64,000 nt of DNA from Priestia megaterium NBRC 15308 = ATCC 14581 (GTDB lineage Bacteria > Bacillota > Bacilli > Bacillales > Bacillaceae_H), in the NCBI RefSeq assembly GCF_000832985.1, contig NZ_CP009920.1:620001-684000 (forward strand), read 5' to 3'. Position numbers and translations under genes: made by a program. This document shows positions 51,465-60,130 of the stretch, piece by piece. The notes under the pieces are model-generated. The model searched no databases. It was not told the origin of the DNA and worked only from the letters and a program-made list of their open reading frames with translations. Every line of letters begins with the position of its first letter. Within the stretch, counting starts at the first letter, position 1.

Positions 51465-53780
51465 TTGACCTTGATAGTCATAAGTTTCTTTATCTGATAT
51501 AAACGGGCTGATTTCACCAAGTGAGAACAAGTGCAGCTCATGCATCGCTCTTGTGCATGCTGTATAAAATAAATTTCGCTCATATTCATCCTGGTAACAT
51601 TCACTCGATGCATTGTAAATGATGACGGCATCAAATTCAATTCCTTTTGCTAAGTAAGCTGGCAGAACAAGCATGCCTTTTTCAAATGAACTTGTTTCTT
51701 TTGTCAGCAACCTTGCAGACATCGCTTCAGGCAGTGCTTGGAATGCCTGAAGACTTTCCTCAGCTGTTTTGGCAATAACGGCAATCGTTTTATAGTTTTG
51801 CTGCTTCAATTCATTAATTTTGTGTATGATTGCCTCATGAAGGTCTTGGACGTTATGTGCAGCCGTAACGGTTGGCTTCGCACCGTCTCGATTAAACGGC
51901 TCGATTAAATGACCATTTGCCACCATATCTCTTGAAAACTCGACAATTTGACGTGTTGATCGGTAGCTTCTCGTAAGAGTCAGCGTTTCTGCTTCTTTCT
52001 CTTCGTACAGTTCGCTTGAAAGAATGGTCGGTGCGTTCAAGGCGTGCGCATAGATCGCTTGATTCAAGTCTCCAAGCAGCGTCATTCTGGCATGCGGAAA
52101 CAGCTCTTTTAAAAACGCCAGCTGAAACGGTGAATAGTCTTGTGCTTCATCAATAAACAAATAGCGAATGACAGGATTGGCTTTGCGTCCTTCAAGTTGA
52201 TCTTTTATATATAAGTAAGGCGTTACGTCTTCATAAGACAGCTTCATGTTCATGACACTTTGCACCGTGTTTTTAGCAGTGTCTTCCCATCCCTCTACAT
52301 GTAGAAAAAGGTGACTCCTTTCAAACAGCTGCATATAGATACGTCGAATGTCGATAAATTTAAGCTGCTTGATCGCCTGCTTAATAAATTTCATTTTCTT
52401 AGCTACAACGGCTTTGGCTAAATACGCTTGTTCCCGGTCGAAATCATCAAATGAGCTTTCCGTATAGCCTTCCTTTTTCTGCAGATGCTGATAGGCCTCT
52501 ACATAATCTTCTTTTTCTAAGAGCTGAATTTCTTCTTGAACCCAATCTTTTTTGCGCTCAAGTTTTTCAAGCTGATTAATGAGCTTAAGCGCCCACTCAG
52601 CTACGAGCTGCATCCTGTTGGGTATGGAAATTACCGTATCAAGCGAATAGAAATAAGACAGCAAACGCCGAGCGGATAAAACAATTTCGCCGCGGAACTT
52701 AATGTTTTTAAAAATGATGTCTTTAGTAGACAGTTCTTCGATATACGCATCTACCTGCTTTTTAAATTCACGGCTTGCCTTGTAGCGAATTTCCTGCATT
52801 TTTTGCTTTTTTGCTGCGGCATCTTTTTCCGTTAGCAAATATTCGATTTGAACGAATAAGTCCTCCACTTCAAACTCGTTTCCTAACCGGCCATCGGCAT
52901 ATTGCTGAAACGTTGTTTGTTTCATATTGTCTTCTCCAAGCTCCGGAAGAACGGTTGAGACGTAGCTGTTAAAAAGCGGATTTGGTGAAAACAGCATCAT
53001 GTTTTCTGCAGTCAGCTGCTTTCGGTGACGATAGAGAAGATAAGCCACGCGCTGAAGAGCCGCAGACGTTTTACCGCTCCCTGCTACTCCTTGAACGATC
53101 AGCACTTTATTTTTTTCATTTCGAATAATTTGGTTTTGTTCTTTTTGAATGGTCGCTACAATACTTTTCATTTGACTGCTTGCATTATGTCCGAGCACTT
53201 CTTGAAGCAGCTCGTCTCGAATAGTAATTCCTGTATCAAACATGCTTTTAATTACGCTATTTTCGATAATAAACTGACGCTTTAGCTTCATCTCGCCTTT
53301 AATCGCTTCACCTGGCGTTTCGTACTGCGCTTTTCCCGGTGAATAATCATAATAAAGACTCGAAATAGGCGCACGCCAATCATAAATTAAAAACTCTTCA
53401 TCTTTTTGATCCATTAAAGAGCCCACGCCCACATAAATAGCTTCTGCTTCTTTTTCACCATTTTCTATAAAATCAAAACGTCCAAAATAAGGGGATTGCG
53501 TTAGTTTTTTTAATGTTTTTAATTGATCATACGCTTGTCTATGGGTAATTTCACGTTCAGCTAAAAGTTCTGCCTGCTGCTTAATGCTCGTAAATGTCTC
53601 AATCACGTCATCTGGCTCATCCATATTAACCGTAACATCGTCCCAAAACGTGCTTCGCAAATCGACAATTTCGCCTTTTACGTTTCCTACGCTTTTACCT
53701 ATTTTTTCAGCTTTTTGGCTGATTTCTTCTACTACCCAATCAACTCGCTGCTGTTCTTCTGTTAAATTTTTGTCTTTCAC
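51462..53780 (-). CDS. helD: RNA polymerase recycling motor HelD
   Basis: This 772-aa UvrD-like ATPase frees stalled RNA polymerase from DNA; B. subtilis HelD has 774 aa. A coiled-coil N-terminal arm (about residues 1-110, for the secondary channel) precedes the motor. Walker A is QGVAGSGKTSAAL near residue 230, motif II FIDEAQDY, motif III GDLNQAIYAH and motif IV/V with LTRSYRSTRQIV and TACTRAMHELHL. The GTG start follows AAGGGG. A large inverted repeat lies in its promoter region. Confidence 0.93.
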   Translation of the reverse strand: MKDKNLTEEQQRVDWVVEEISQKAEKIGKSVGNVKGEIVDLRSTFWDDVTVNMDEPDDVIETFTSIKQQAELLAEREITHRQAYDQLKTLKKLTQSPYFGRFDFIENGEKEAEAIYVGVGSLMDQKDEEFLIYDWRAPISSLYYDYSPGKAQYETPGEAIKGEMKLKRQFIIENSVIKSMFDTGITIRDELLQEVLGHNASSQMKSIVATIQKEQNQIIRNEKNKVLIVQGVAGSGKTSAALQRVAYLLYRHRKQLTAENMMLFSPNPLFNSYVSTVLPELGEDNMKQTTFQQYADGRLGNEFEVEDLFVQIEYLLTEKDAAAKKQKMQEIRYKASREFKKQVDAYIEELSTKDIIFKNIKFRGEIVLSARRLLSYFYSLDTVISIPNRMQLVAEWALKLINQLEKLERKKDWVQEEIQLLEKEDYVEAYQHLQKKEGYTESSFDDFDREQAYLAKAVVAKKMKFIKQAIKQLKFIDIRRIYMQLFERSHLFLHVEGWEDTAKNTVQSVMNMKLSYEDVTPYLYIKDQLEGRKANPVIRYLFIDEAQDYSPFQLAFLKELFPHARMTLLGDLNQAIYAHALNAPTILSSELYEEKEAETLTLTRSYRSTRQIVEFSRDMVANGHLIEPFNRDGAKPTVTAAHNVQDLHEAIIHKINELKQQNYKTIAVIAKTAEESLQAFQALPEAMSARLLTKETSSFEKGMLVLPAYLAKGIEFDAVIIYNASSECYQDEYERNLFYTACTRAMHELHLFSLGEISPFISDKETYDYQGQ

Positions 53781-53802
53781 TTATCCACACCCCTTACACA
53801 CG

Positions 53803-53833
53803 TTACCCGATAACAAAACTTGTTACCGGGTAA
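53803..53833. promoter_or_regulatory. Inverted repeat upstream of helD
   Basis: TTACCCGATAACA and TGTTACCGGGTAA are complementary except for one position and lie 5 bp apart, about 23 bp before the helD start. A site for a dimeric regulator, or a leader hairpin. Confidence 0.5.
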
Positions 53834-53961
53834 AAGCGATCGTTGTTTATTTTTTTCAGAGTCTACATACTTCCCTACTGAGTTCGTAAATCCCTGCTAT
53901 GTAACCATATTATGTCTTAATTTCCACCGTTAGTATACTGAAAAATAATGAACTCCACAAC

Positions 53962-53991
53962 AAAAAGGGCTGAGAAAGTCTCAAGCCCCTT
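53962..53991 (-). terminator. Terminator after the 41-aa peptide gene
   Basis: Imperfect stem with GGGC/GCCC core and T tract on the minus strand. Confidence 0.6.
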
Positions 53992-54024
53992 ATCTTTATA
54001 GGTCGTTCCTCTACTTATTAGCTA

Positions 54025-54150
54025 TTACTGTTTCCAAAAAGTTAGCAGATGAATGATGGCTGACACCACTTCTACCCCTTGAAACGCCAGTAAACCTGCT
54101 GCTGCCGCTGTAAACAATCCGACTACCGCTTCTTTAAAAATGAATGGCAT
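54025..54150 (-). CDS. 41-aa hydrophobic peptide
   Basis: A complete small gene: AAAGGAG lies 11 nt before the ATG at 54150, a 41-residue frame follows and a terminator comes after. The peptide is helical and hydrophobic (FKEAVVGLFTAAAAGLLAFQ, then VVSAIIHLLTFWKQ), with small Ala/Gly-rich core, a single Lys and Glu near the start and a C-terminal Trp-Lys-Gln. This resembles leaderless bacteriocins or type I toxin-like peptides in size and profile, but no immunity gene or transporter is next to it. Function unknown. Confidence 0.6.
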   Translation of the reverse strand: MPFIFKEAVVGLFTAAAAGLLAFQGVEVVSAIIHLLTFWKQ

Positions 54151-54248
54151 TGATACCAGCTCCTTTGCTTATTTAAAATAAGTAGATTTGTTATCATTCT
54201 ACTCCTTTTTTCAGAATTTTCAATACCTTTTTATCAACAAAACAAAAT

Positions 54249-54291
54249 AAAAACGCTTTCACTTTATAAAAATAAAGTGAAAGCGTTTTTT
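54249..54291 (-). terminator. Intrinsic terminator
   Basis: 18-bp stem AAAACGCTTTCACTTTAT and complement with T tract on the minus strand; ends the enoyl-CoA hydratase-like gene. Confidence 0.85.
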
Positions 54292-54805
54292 AAGCTTCCT
54301 TTTCTAATGCGTTCAGCGTAAGTGAATATTCTAATCCTTTTCCTTTTTGCACAATGTGCTGCACTTTGCCCATGTTGCACGCTTCTTGCGCACTAACGGT
54401 CATGCCGTTTGTTAACTTGAGCTGCACAGGTTCTTCCGCAATTCGTACGTCGCATGCTAAAGCTAACTCATATCCTCCGCCAAACGTAAAGTTTGTAAGA
54501 AGCGCAATCGTTTGTTTGGAGCTGCATGAAATACGCTGAAAAATCGCTCGAGCTGTTACTGCATGAATTGGCTGATAAAGCCTTCCTGTTTCTTCACGTA
54601 GGAAAGAGGCTGTTCTATGATCTCCGTTCATTTTATAGTACTGTCCCATAAATACAATAGATCCAACCGACCCATCGTGCTGCAGCTCATTCATCGTTTC
54701 TTGCAGCTCATACATGACTTCACTGTTCAAACGATTAAGCATTGACTGATTCATTCGTACAACCGCCACATGATTTCTTTTTTCTACTTTGATAAACCTT
54801 TTCAT
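54290..54805 (-). CDS. Short enoyl-CoA hydratase/isomerase-like protein
   Basis: This 171-aa protein has the crotonase core (VAVVRMNQSMLNRLNSEVMY, then FTFGGGYELALACDVRIA oxyanion loop) but lacks the usual C-terminal 80-90 residues that complete the trimerisation domain of about 260-aa crotonases. The usual catalytic Glu position after GG is altered. It may be a truncated or specialised version. GGAGGAACG precedes the ATG at 54805; an in-frame start at 54925 has no ribosome binding site. No fatty-acid genes are near. Confidence 0.75.
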   Translation of the reverse strand: MKRFIKVEKRNHVAVVRMNQSMLNRLNSEVMYELQETMNELQHDGSVGSIVFMGQYYKMNGDHRTASFLREETGRLYQPIHAVTARAIFQRISCSSKQTIALLTNFTFGGGYELALACDVRIAEEPVQLKLTNGMTVSAQEACNMGKVQHIVQKGKGLEYSLTLNALEKEA

Positions 54806-55046
54806 CGTTCCTCCGCCCTTTCCCCTGTTGTTCTTTATAAATAAAGCGCTTTCAAAAAATCCGCTTTTTAATAGAAAAGTTATTTTCATAGTTTCATCAT
54901 ACAACAAACTCATAATTATTTCCATTACTTTTTTAATTTTCCGTCAATAATTCTATAAATCATATCCATGTTTTTATCAAATAAGACGTGCTATAGTATA
55001 AGCAGCACAAATGCAGCTGAACTCACTGATAAAAGGAGTAATCACT

Positions 55047-55415
55047 ATGAAATACGACTTAACAAAATGGGAGCCTCACGGCTATTCTTGCCCTGTGGAA
55101 GCAGCCGTTGATGTAGTCGGAGGCAAATGGAAAAGCGTCATTTTGTATCAATTATCGAAGGAACGCCGGCGCTTTAATGAGCTGCGCAGACTCATTCCCG
55201 GCGTGACGCAGCGAATGCTCACGCTGCAGCTTCGCGAACTCGAGCGCGACGGAATCATCCACCGCGAAGTCTATAAACAAGTCCCGCCTAAAGTAGAATA
55301 CTATTTAACACCTTTTGGAGAAACGCTCATCCCTATTATCGAGCTGATGTTTAAATGGGGATATGATCATACCGATAAAATTGCTGAAGCAAGAATTCAA
55401 GCAGAAAAAGAGTAA
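55047..55415 (+). CDS. HxlR family transcriptional regulator
   Basis: This 122-aa winged-helix regulator of the HxlR/YodB type keeps the redox-active Cys of the family (GYSCPVEAAVDVVGGKWK), then the helix-turn-helix (FNELRRLIPGVTQRMLTLQL) and the wing (HREVYKQVPPKVEYYLT). Such proteins sense quinones, aldehydes or thiol stress. AAAGGAG lies 9 nt upstream of the ATG. The next gene (CGNR) follows directly, perhaps co-transcribed. Target unknown; the DoxX and P450 genes nearby are candidates. Confidence 0.9.
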   Translation: MKYDLTKWEPHGYSCPVEAAVDVVGGKWKSVILYQLSKERRRFNELRRLIPGVTQRMLTLQLRELERDGIIHREVYKQVPPKVEYYLTPFGETLIPIIELMFKWGYDHTDKIAEARIQAEKE

Positions 55416-55430
55416 GGAATGAGAAACGAT

Positions 55431-56018
55431 ATGAATAAAAGAAAAAAATTCCCTTTAATCTCCCCTTTTCTTTCGCTCAATTTAGTAAATACTGAAGCCG
55501 TCAGTCATGGCCGTCGTCACGAGTTACTAAGTGAAGACCAAGATTTATTAGACTGGCTTCATATAATGTGTGAAGAGATCCCTTCTCTTGATAAAACAAT
55601 ATTGACTATGTCTCAAAGTGAATTAACAGAAGTGTTACATCTTATATATGATTTTCGATTGTGTTTAAGAAACAACTTTGAATCAATAGCAGATGGAAAT
55701 TCCATTGATAATAAGTGGATATTATCTTTAGAAAGAAATATTGAAAAAGCTCCTTATGTTTTTAAAATTCATGCACAGCAATTGGTACAAATCCCAACCG
55801 GGAGCATCGTAAATAAACTCTTTTCCTTACTATCATTAGATGCTTTGCAGTTAATCAGTGAAGGCCAACTAAACAAAATAAGAAGATGTAGCAACCCTGA
55901 CTGTGTATTGTTATTTATTGATACAACTGGAAGACGTAAATGGTGCTCGATGAAAATCTGCGGGAACAGGCAAAAAGCGGCGCGTTTTCAAGATAAAAAG
56001 GATAGGGGTGAAAAATAA
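55431..56018 (+). CDS. CGNR zinc finger domain protein
   Basis: This protein of about 195 aa has the ABATE-type N-terminal region (NLVNTEAVSHGRRHELL) and a C-terminal CGNR zinc finger: RRCSNPDCVLLFID, GRRKWCSMKICGNRQKAARF. The family is thought to act in transcriptional control. Two starts are possible, ATG at 55419 and ATG at 55431; I chose 55431. The gene is more AT-rich than its neighbours, suggesting transfer. The HPP gene follows. Confidence 0.85.
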   Translation: MNKRKKFPLISPFLSLNLVNTEAVSHGRRHELLSEDQDLLDWLHIMCEEIPSLDKTILTMSQSELTEVLHLIYDFRLCLRNNFESIADGNSIDNKWILSLERNIEKAPYVFKIHAQQLVQIPTGSIVNKLFSLLSLDALQLISEGQLNKIRRCSNPDCVLLFIDTTGRRKWCSMKICGNRQKAARFQDKKDRGEK

Positions 56019-56094
56019 CCATTAAAATCATTATTGACAGGTTAATTTATAAAGAGTTAAAATAATTGAAAAATAAAGGAGTTTTTATATAAAG

Positions 56095-56649
56095 ATGAAT
56101 AGTTCACCTAAAGCGTCGGCAAAAGAAGACATTTCATATACGCAATCATATTTTTCTAAAATGATAACGACCGCGAGAAGCCCTTTAAAAATTGACGTAA
56201 AAGATGCAGTTACAGGCTTAGTCGGTGGAACGGTTAGTATTTTACTTCTAGCTATACTGACTCAGCTTACATCAAGCCCTTGGCTTATGGCCCCTTTTGG
56301 AGCCAGCTGTGTATTAGCATTTGGACTTTGGAACGCTCCTCTATCGCAGCCCAGAAATATTATTGGAGGGCATTTAGTAGCGACTTTGGTGGGGTTAACC
56401 ATCTATCATTTATTCGGTAATAACCCTTACACTTTAGGGATAGGAGTCGGCCTAGCCATTTTCTTTATGATGCTTACAAAAACAACTCACCCACCCGCAG
56501 GAGCAGACCCCATTGTTGTGATCTTGGGCGCTTCTTCTTGGAATTATATTATCAATCCCGTTTTAATAGGATCGATTGTAATTGTAATCGTTGCCCTTCT
56601 TATAAATAACGTACGAAGTAACAGGTCGTATCCTACCTACTGGATATAA
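56095..56649 (+). CDS. HPP family membrane protein
   Basis: This 184-aa protein has four to five transmembrane helices and the HPP signature KTTHPPAGADPIV, with LMAPFGASCVLAFGLWNAP in the preceding helix. HPP proteins occur in bacteria and plant chloroplasts, where a role in nitrite transport is known; the role here is unknown. AAAGGAG lies 13 nt before the ATG. It lies downstream of CGNR on the same strand, with a terminator behind it. Confidence 0.85.
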   Translation: MNSSPKASAKEDISYTQSYFSKMITTARSPLKIDVKDAVTGLVGGTVSILLLAILTQLTSSPWLMAPFGASCVLAFGLWNAPLSQPRNIIGGHLVATLVGLTIYHLFGNNPYTLGIGVGLAIFFMMLTKTTHPPAGADPIVVILGASSWNYIINPVLIGSIVIVIVALLINNVRSNRSYPTYWI

Positions 56650-56710
56650 GAAATTTGCTGATAAGAATTCAAAAATTTATAAGAATAGTCGCTAGAGTGA
56701 ATCTACATAA

Positions 56711-56761
56711 AAAAAAGACTTCCCACAGGTCAGTGAAATTGACCTGTGGGAAGTCTTCTTT
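56711..56761. terminator. Bidirectional terminator
   Basis: 18-bp stem AAGACTTCCCACAGGTCA and complement, between HPP and P450 genes. Confidence 0.9.
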
Positions 56762-57974
56762 ATACGTTTTTACGAATCAATAATTCTTTTAACCCGTACA
56801 CAAACGTGCTTTCAATTGGCTTTAACTCAAATGACGGGCTCCAGTCCATCTGCGGATAGCGGTCAATCAGCTCGGCCAGCATAATTTTTGCTTCTATTCG
56901 AGCAAGGGGTGCTCCTAAGCAAAAATGAATGCCTCTTCCAAATGCCATGTGCACATTTGGCTTTCGATCGATTTTAAATACATCCGGATCTTCAAAATAC
57001 TCCGCGTCTCGATGCGCAGATCCCATCCATGGAACGACGTGTTCGCCCGCTTTTAGTTTCTTGCCTGCAAGAGTCACATCTTCTTTTACGATTCGGTGAA
57101 GAGCCTGAACGGGTGAACGATAGCGAAGAACTTCTTCAATCGCAGAAGGCAAAAGTTCTTTCTCTCGTTTGAGTCGTTCAAAAGAAGCTTTATCTTCCAT
57201 TAAACAATAAATCGTATTTGAAATTAAATTTGTGGTTGTTTCGTTTCCAGCAATCAGTAGCAAAATAGAAAAACCGACGATCTCTTCATCCGTTAGCTGT
57301 TTCCCTTCTTCTTTTGCCTGAAGAAGCAGGGAGATAATATCATCTCCTGGACGCGTGCGTTTTTCTTCAATGATTCGATAAAAGTAAGTTTCTAGCTCAT
57401 CATTTGCTTTCATTTTCTCTTGCTGGAGTTTTTCGAGCGTTTCACGTTCGTTATTAGAAGGACCGGCTACGATAATATCCGACCAATCTTTAAACTGACG
57501 CTGATCTTCTATCGGCACGCCTAAAATATCGGCAATTACCATAACCGGAAGCGGATAGGACAGATGCTCGACTATATCAATATCTTCAAGATGCTCAACT
57601 TCTTGTAATAATTCATTTGTAATACGCGCAATTTTAGGCTCCCATGCTTTCATTGCTTTAGGCGTAAAAGCTTTATTAACAAGCGCTCTCATTTCAGCAT
57701 GCTTAGGCGGATCAATATTAATTAGGCTCGTTCCTAGAGCAGTTTGTCTTTGGTTTTGTGGAGGTCTTCGATCAGAAGAAAAAATATTCTTTTGTTCTAA
57801 CACTTCTTTGACCCCGTCATAGTGAAAAACATCCCATACCTGCCTTTTTTCATCCCATTGCACAGGCTCGGTGTTTCTCATCTCTTCATACCATGAAAAA
57901 GGATTAAAGCGTTCTTCTTTTGTTTGAATCGTATTCACTTGACGGACAATTCCGTTTTCTCTTTCTGTTTTCAT
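56760..57974 (-). CDS. Cytochrome P450, CYP109 family
   Basis: This 404-aa soluble monooxygenase has the haem-ligand Cys352 in AFGRGIHFCLGAPLAR, the oxygen-binding I-helix LLLIAGNETTTNLI, the K-helix EEVLRYR (ExxR) and RDAEYFEDPDVF. Length and sequence match what I recall of CYP109E1 of B. megaterium, which hydroxylates steroids, vitamin D3 and statins; the exact subfamily is not proven here. GGGGAGG precedes the ATG. The upstream palindrome (58005-58020) suggests TetR-type control. No ferredoxin or reductase gene is adjacent. Confidence 0.92.
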   Translation of the reverse strand: MKTERENGIVRQVNTIQTKEERFNPFSWYEEMRNTEPVQWDEKRQVWDVFHYDGVKEVLEQKNIFSSDRRPPQNQRQTALGTSLINIDPPKHAEMRALVNKAFTPKAMKAWEPKIARITNELLQEVEHLEDIDIVEHLSYPLPVMVIADILGVPIEDQRQFKDWSDIIVAGPSNNERETLEKLQQEKMKANDELETYFYRIIEEKRTRPGDDIISLLLQAKEEGKQLTDEEIVGFSILLLIAGNETTTNLISNTIYCLMEDKASFERLKREKELLPSAIEEVLRYRSPVQALHRIVKEDVTLAGKKLKAGEHVVPWMGSAHRDAEYFEDPDVFKIDRKPNVHMAFGRGIHFCLGAPLARIEAKIMLAELIDRYPQMDWSPSFELKPIESTFVYGLKELLIRKNV

Positions 57975-58004
57975 GTTAAAACCTCCCCGTATCGTTCAAA
58001 TAGA

Positions 58005-58020
58005 ATGACTATCTAGTCAT
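58005..58020. promoter_or_regulatory. Palindromic operator upstream of the P450
   Basis: ATGACTATCTAGTCAT: 7-bp perfect arms with a TC centre, about 30 bp upstream of the P450 start, below an extended -10 candidate (TGGTACTAT on the minus strand, near 58033-58041). Typical of TetR-family sites; no TetR gene is in the window. Confidence 0.55.
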
Positions 58021-58112
58021 CTATGACCAAATAGTACCATATATACGAATTTCCTTAAAAATGATAGCTGTATATTTTAATAAAAATGAATCGATAGAAG
58101 GATATATTTTAC

Positions 58113-58145
58113 AAAAAAGGGTAGGCGCATAGCGCCTACCTTTTT
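58113..58145 (-). terminator. Terminator of the DoxX gene
   Basis: 9-bp stem GGTAGGCGC/GCGCCTACC with a 3-nt loop and T tract, overlapping the DoxX stop codon. Confidence 0.85.
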
Positions 58146-58539
58146 AAGAATAATGTTCTTCTGGTTTTTGTAATCGGTTGTCTAACGCGTACGCGCCGCT
58201 TCCTGCTAGAATCATATGAAGCGAAACGACAAAAAGGGCAACCTCAAGCTCATAGCCGCCTGTAAAACCAGCACCGCTTTTCGCTGTAAAAATAGCACCG
58301 ATCATCACAATCGCAAACAAGACACCGATTAAACGCGTTTGAAATCCAAGAATCATAGCGGCTCCCCCTACGAATTCAATAACCGCAACCGCATAAGCGA
58401 AAAACGCAGGAATGCCCATGCTGTGGAAAAAACCGACCGTATTATCAATACCGCTTTGGAATTTGCCAAGACCATGAATAAAAAACGTTAGCCCTAACAT
58501 AAGACGAAGTAAAAACGTTCCAAGCTGATAGCTTTTCAT
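58144..58539 (-). CDS. DoxX family membrane protein
   Basis: This 131-aa protein has four transmembrane helices and the DoxX signature LRLMLGLTFFIHGLGKF, then IEFVGGAAMILGF. B. subtilis relatives (CatD, MhqP) work in quinone and thiol stress. AAAGGAGG lies 8 nt upstream of the ATG at 58539. A TGTAAC-N7-GTTACA site lies upstream, where MarR/HxlR-type regulators bind; the HxlR gene at 55047 is a candidate controller. Confidence 0.88.
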   Translation of the reverse strand: MKSYQLGTFLLRLMLGLTFFIHGLGKFQSGIDNTVGFFHSMGIPAFFAYAVAVIEFVGGAAMILGFQTRLIGVLFAIVMIGAIFTAKSGAGFTGGYELEVALFVVSLHMILAGSGAYALDNRLQKPEEHYS

Positions 58540-58572
58540 TTCTTTTCCTCCTTTTTTACTTTTGTCTGCACA

Positions 58573-58591
58573 TGTAACAATTTTAGTTACA
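58573..58591. promoter_or_regulatory. Inverted repeat upstream of the DoxX gene
   Basis: TGTAAC and GTTACA are exact complements 7 bp apart, about 35 bp before the DoxX start. Probable site for a MarR/HxlR-type repressor. Confidence 0.5.
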
Positions 58592-58694
58592 ACTGTGAAC
58601 AAATTCAAGGGGTTAGAACAGAAAAACAAGATATCAGCAAATTTCTTTATCTCATTTTAAACGTTTCTTTTGAAAGTAAGGCAATACTCCCTGC

Positions 58695-60116
58695 TCAGTC
58701 AGGCTGAAGATAAGAGAGAAAAGCAAAAATATGGTCATGAATAATGAGTTCTGCTGTAGGAGAATGGTTCTTTAATGGCAGGTGCTCAGAATATCGAAAC
58801 CGATTGAATTTATTTACGTCAACATGGTGAACGGCCTGCACATGAAAATCTTCTATTATCGCTTTTACTTGAGCAAAAGGCGGCATCACAAGAGATTCGG
58901 TTCCGATTTTTTGCAGGCACTCTCTGCTTATGGCATGAGGAACAGCTGTCATCGAGCTCATTAATAAATCTTTTCTTCCTACCGTTTCATTTAACACGTA
59001 CTTCCACCCCTGTACAACATGCGTGAGCTTCGCTTCATCTTCACATACGTTTAAAGCTACATCAACGCCGCTCGCTACCGCTGAAGCAAACGGATACAAC
59101 TCTTGAGCTGAAAGAACAAAATCCCCGTCTATAAAAAGAAGAATATCTCCCGTTGCTGCAAGGGCCCCCGCAGCTCTTCCGCAATCGTGCCCTAACCGCC
59201 CATCGTAGACGAGGATTTTGACACCCTGTTCTTTGGCATACGCCTCCGACTGATCAGTGGAACCGTTAATCACGACAATGATTTCTAACGGCTCAAGTTT
59301 TCTTGCTTCTGCAATCACTTGTTTGATTGTTTGTTCTTCGTTGCAAACCGGAACAATAACAGACAGCTGTTTGCCTCCATAAAAAGAAGATAATTTCCCC
59401 CAGCCGTGCTCAACAACTGGAATGGGCTGCGCAAGCATATCCACTCGCCTTTTACGATTTGACGCCAGCGTATAGTATGTTTGAAGAAGCTGCTGGTAGG
59501 ATTGAATTCGCTCTTTGCTGCGCAGCGGGCGATCAAATGGACGAAAGCTTCCTTTCCCCTGTGTTTCAATCGACATAGACATACTTACGCGGTACTGTGT
59601 TAAAAATGTCACAAATAACGAAAGAGGCGGCAGCTCCCAGTAGTTCTTCAACACGTTTAACAGCACCCCGTAAGGCGCTTTTAAATAAGCGTTGGCGTGG
59701 TGAGGCTTCCCAATCGCATGATGCATAACCGTACTCCACATCAGCTCGCTGCGGTTAAAGGCATTCATTTTCATTTTCCCCCACTTGTTTAGCACCACAT
59801 CGCTATGTTCAAATAACAGCGGCTGAACAAAACGCTCGAGCTCGGAAGCTGAAAGAATAATGTCTCCGTCTACAAACAAGACGGCATCTCCTTTGGCAGT
59901 CTTTGCCCCTTCCATTCTCGCTTCATGTGGAGACATACGCTTTTCTATTACTTTTACCGTACACCCTTCTTCTTTCGCTATTTTTACTGAAGCATCTGTA
60001 CAGCCATTTGCGACCACAATAATCTCAAGCACGTTCACTTTTTTAATTTGCTTAAGCACGTTTTTTAGCGTTTCTTCTTCATTGTAAACGGGCAGAACGA
60101 CAGAAAGAGTTTTCAT
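58695..60116 (-). CDS. Double-module GT2 glycosyltransferase
   Basis: This 473-aa cytoplasmic protein contains two GT-A type glycosyltransferase modules in tandem: LSVVLPVYNEEETLKNVL with the DGD motif LFVDGDIIL at about 1-100, and LSVIVPVCNEEQTIKQVI with LFIDGDFVL at about 255-350. Each is followed by a variable region; in module 2 this holds a SSMTAVPHAIS motif shared with the gene at 61377, while in module 1 it is degenerate. GGGGGGA precedes the ATG at 60116. It ends a five-gene operon behind an internal attenuator-like hairpin. It probably adds sugars to a surface polymer or protein. Confidence 0.85.
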   Translation of the reverse strand: MKTLSVVLPVYNEEETLKNVLKQIKKVNVLEIIVVANGCTDASVKIAKEEGCTVKVIEKRMSPHEARMEGAKTAKGDAVLFVDGDIILSASELERFVQPLLFEHSDVVLNKWGKMKMNAFNRSELMWSTVMHHAIGKPHHANAYLKAPYGVLLNVLKNYWELPPLSLFVTFLTQYRVSMSMSIETQGKGSFRPFDRPLRSKERIQSYQQLLQTYYTLASNRKRRVDMLAQPIPVVEHGWGKLSSFYGGKQLSVIVPVCNEEQTIKQVIAEARKLEPLEIIVVINGSTDQSEAYAKEQGVKILVYDGRLGHDCGRAAGALAATGDILLFIDGDFVLSAQELYPFASAVASGVDVALNVCEDEAKLTHVVQGWKYVLNETVGRKDLLMSSMTAVPHAISRECLQKIGTESLVMPPFAQVKAIIEDFHVQAVHHVDVNKFNRFRYSEHLPLKNHSPTAELIIHDHIFAFLSYLQPD

Positions 60117-60130
60117 TGATATCCCCCCTA

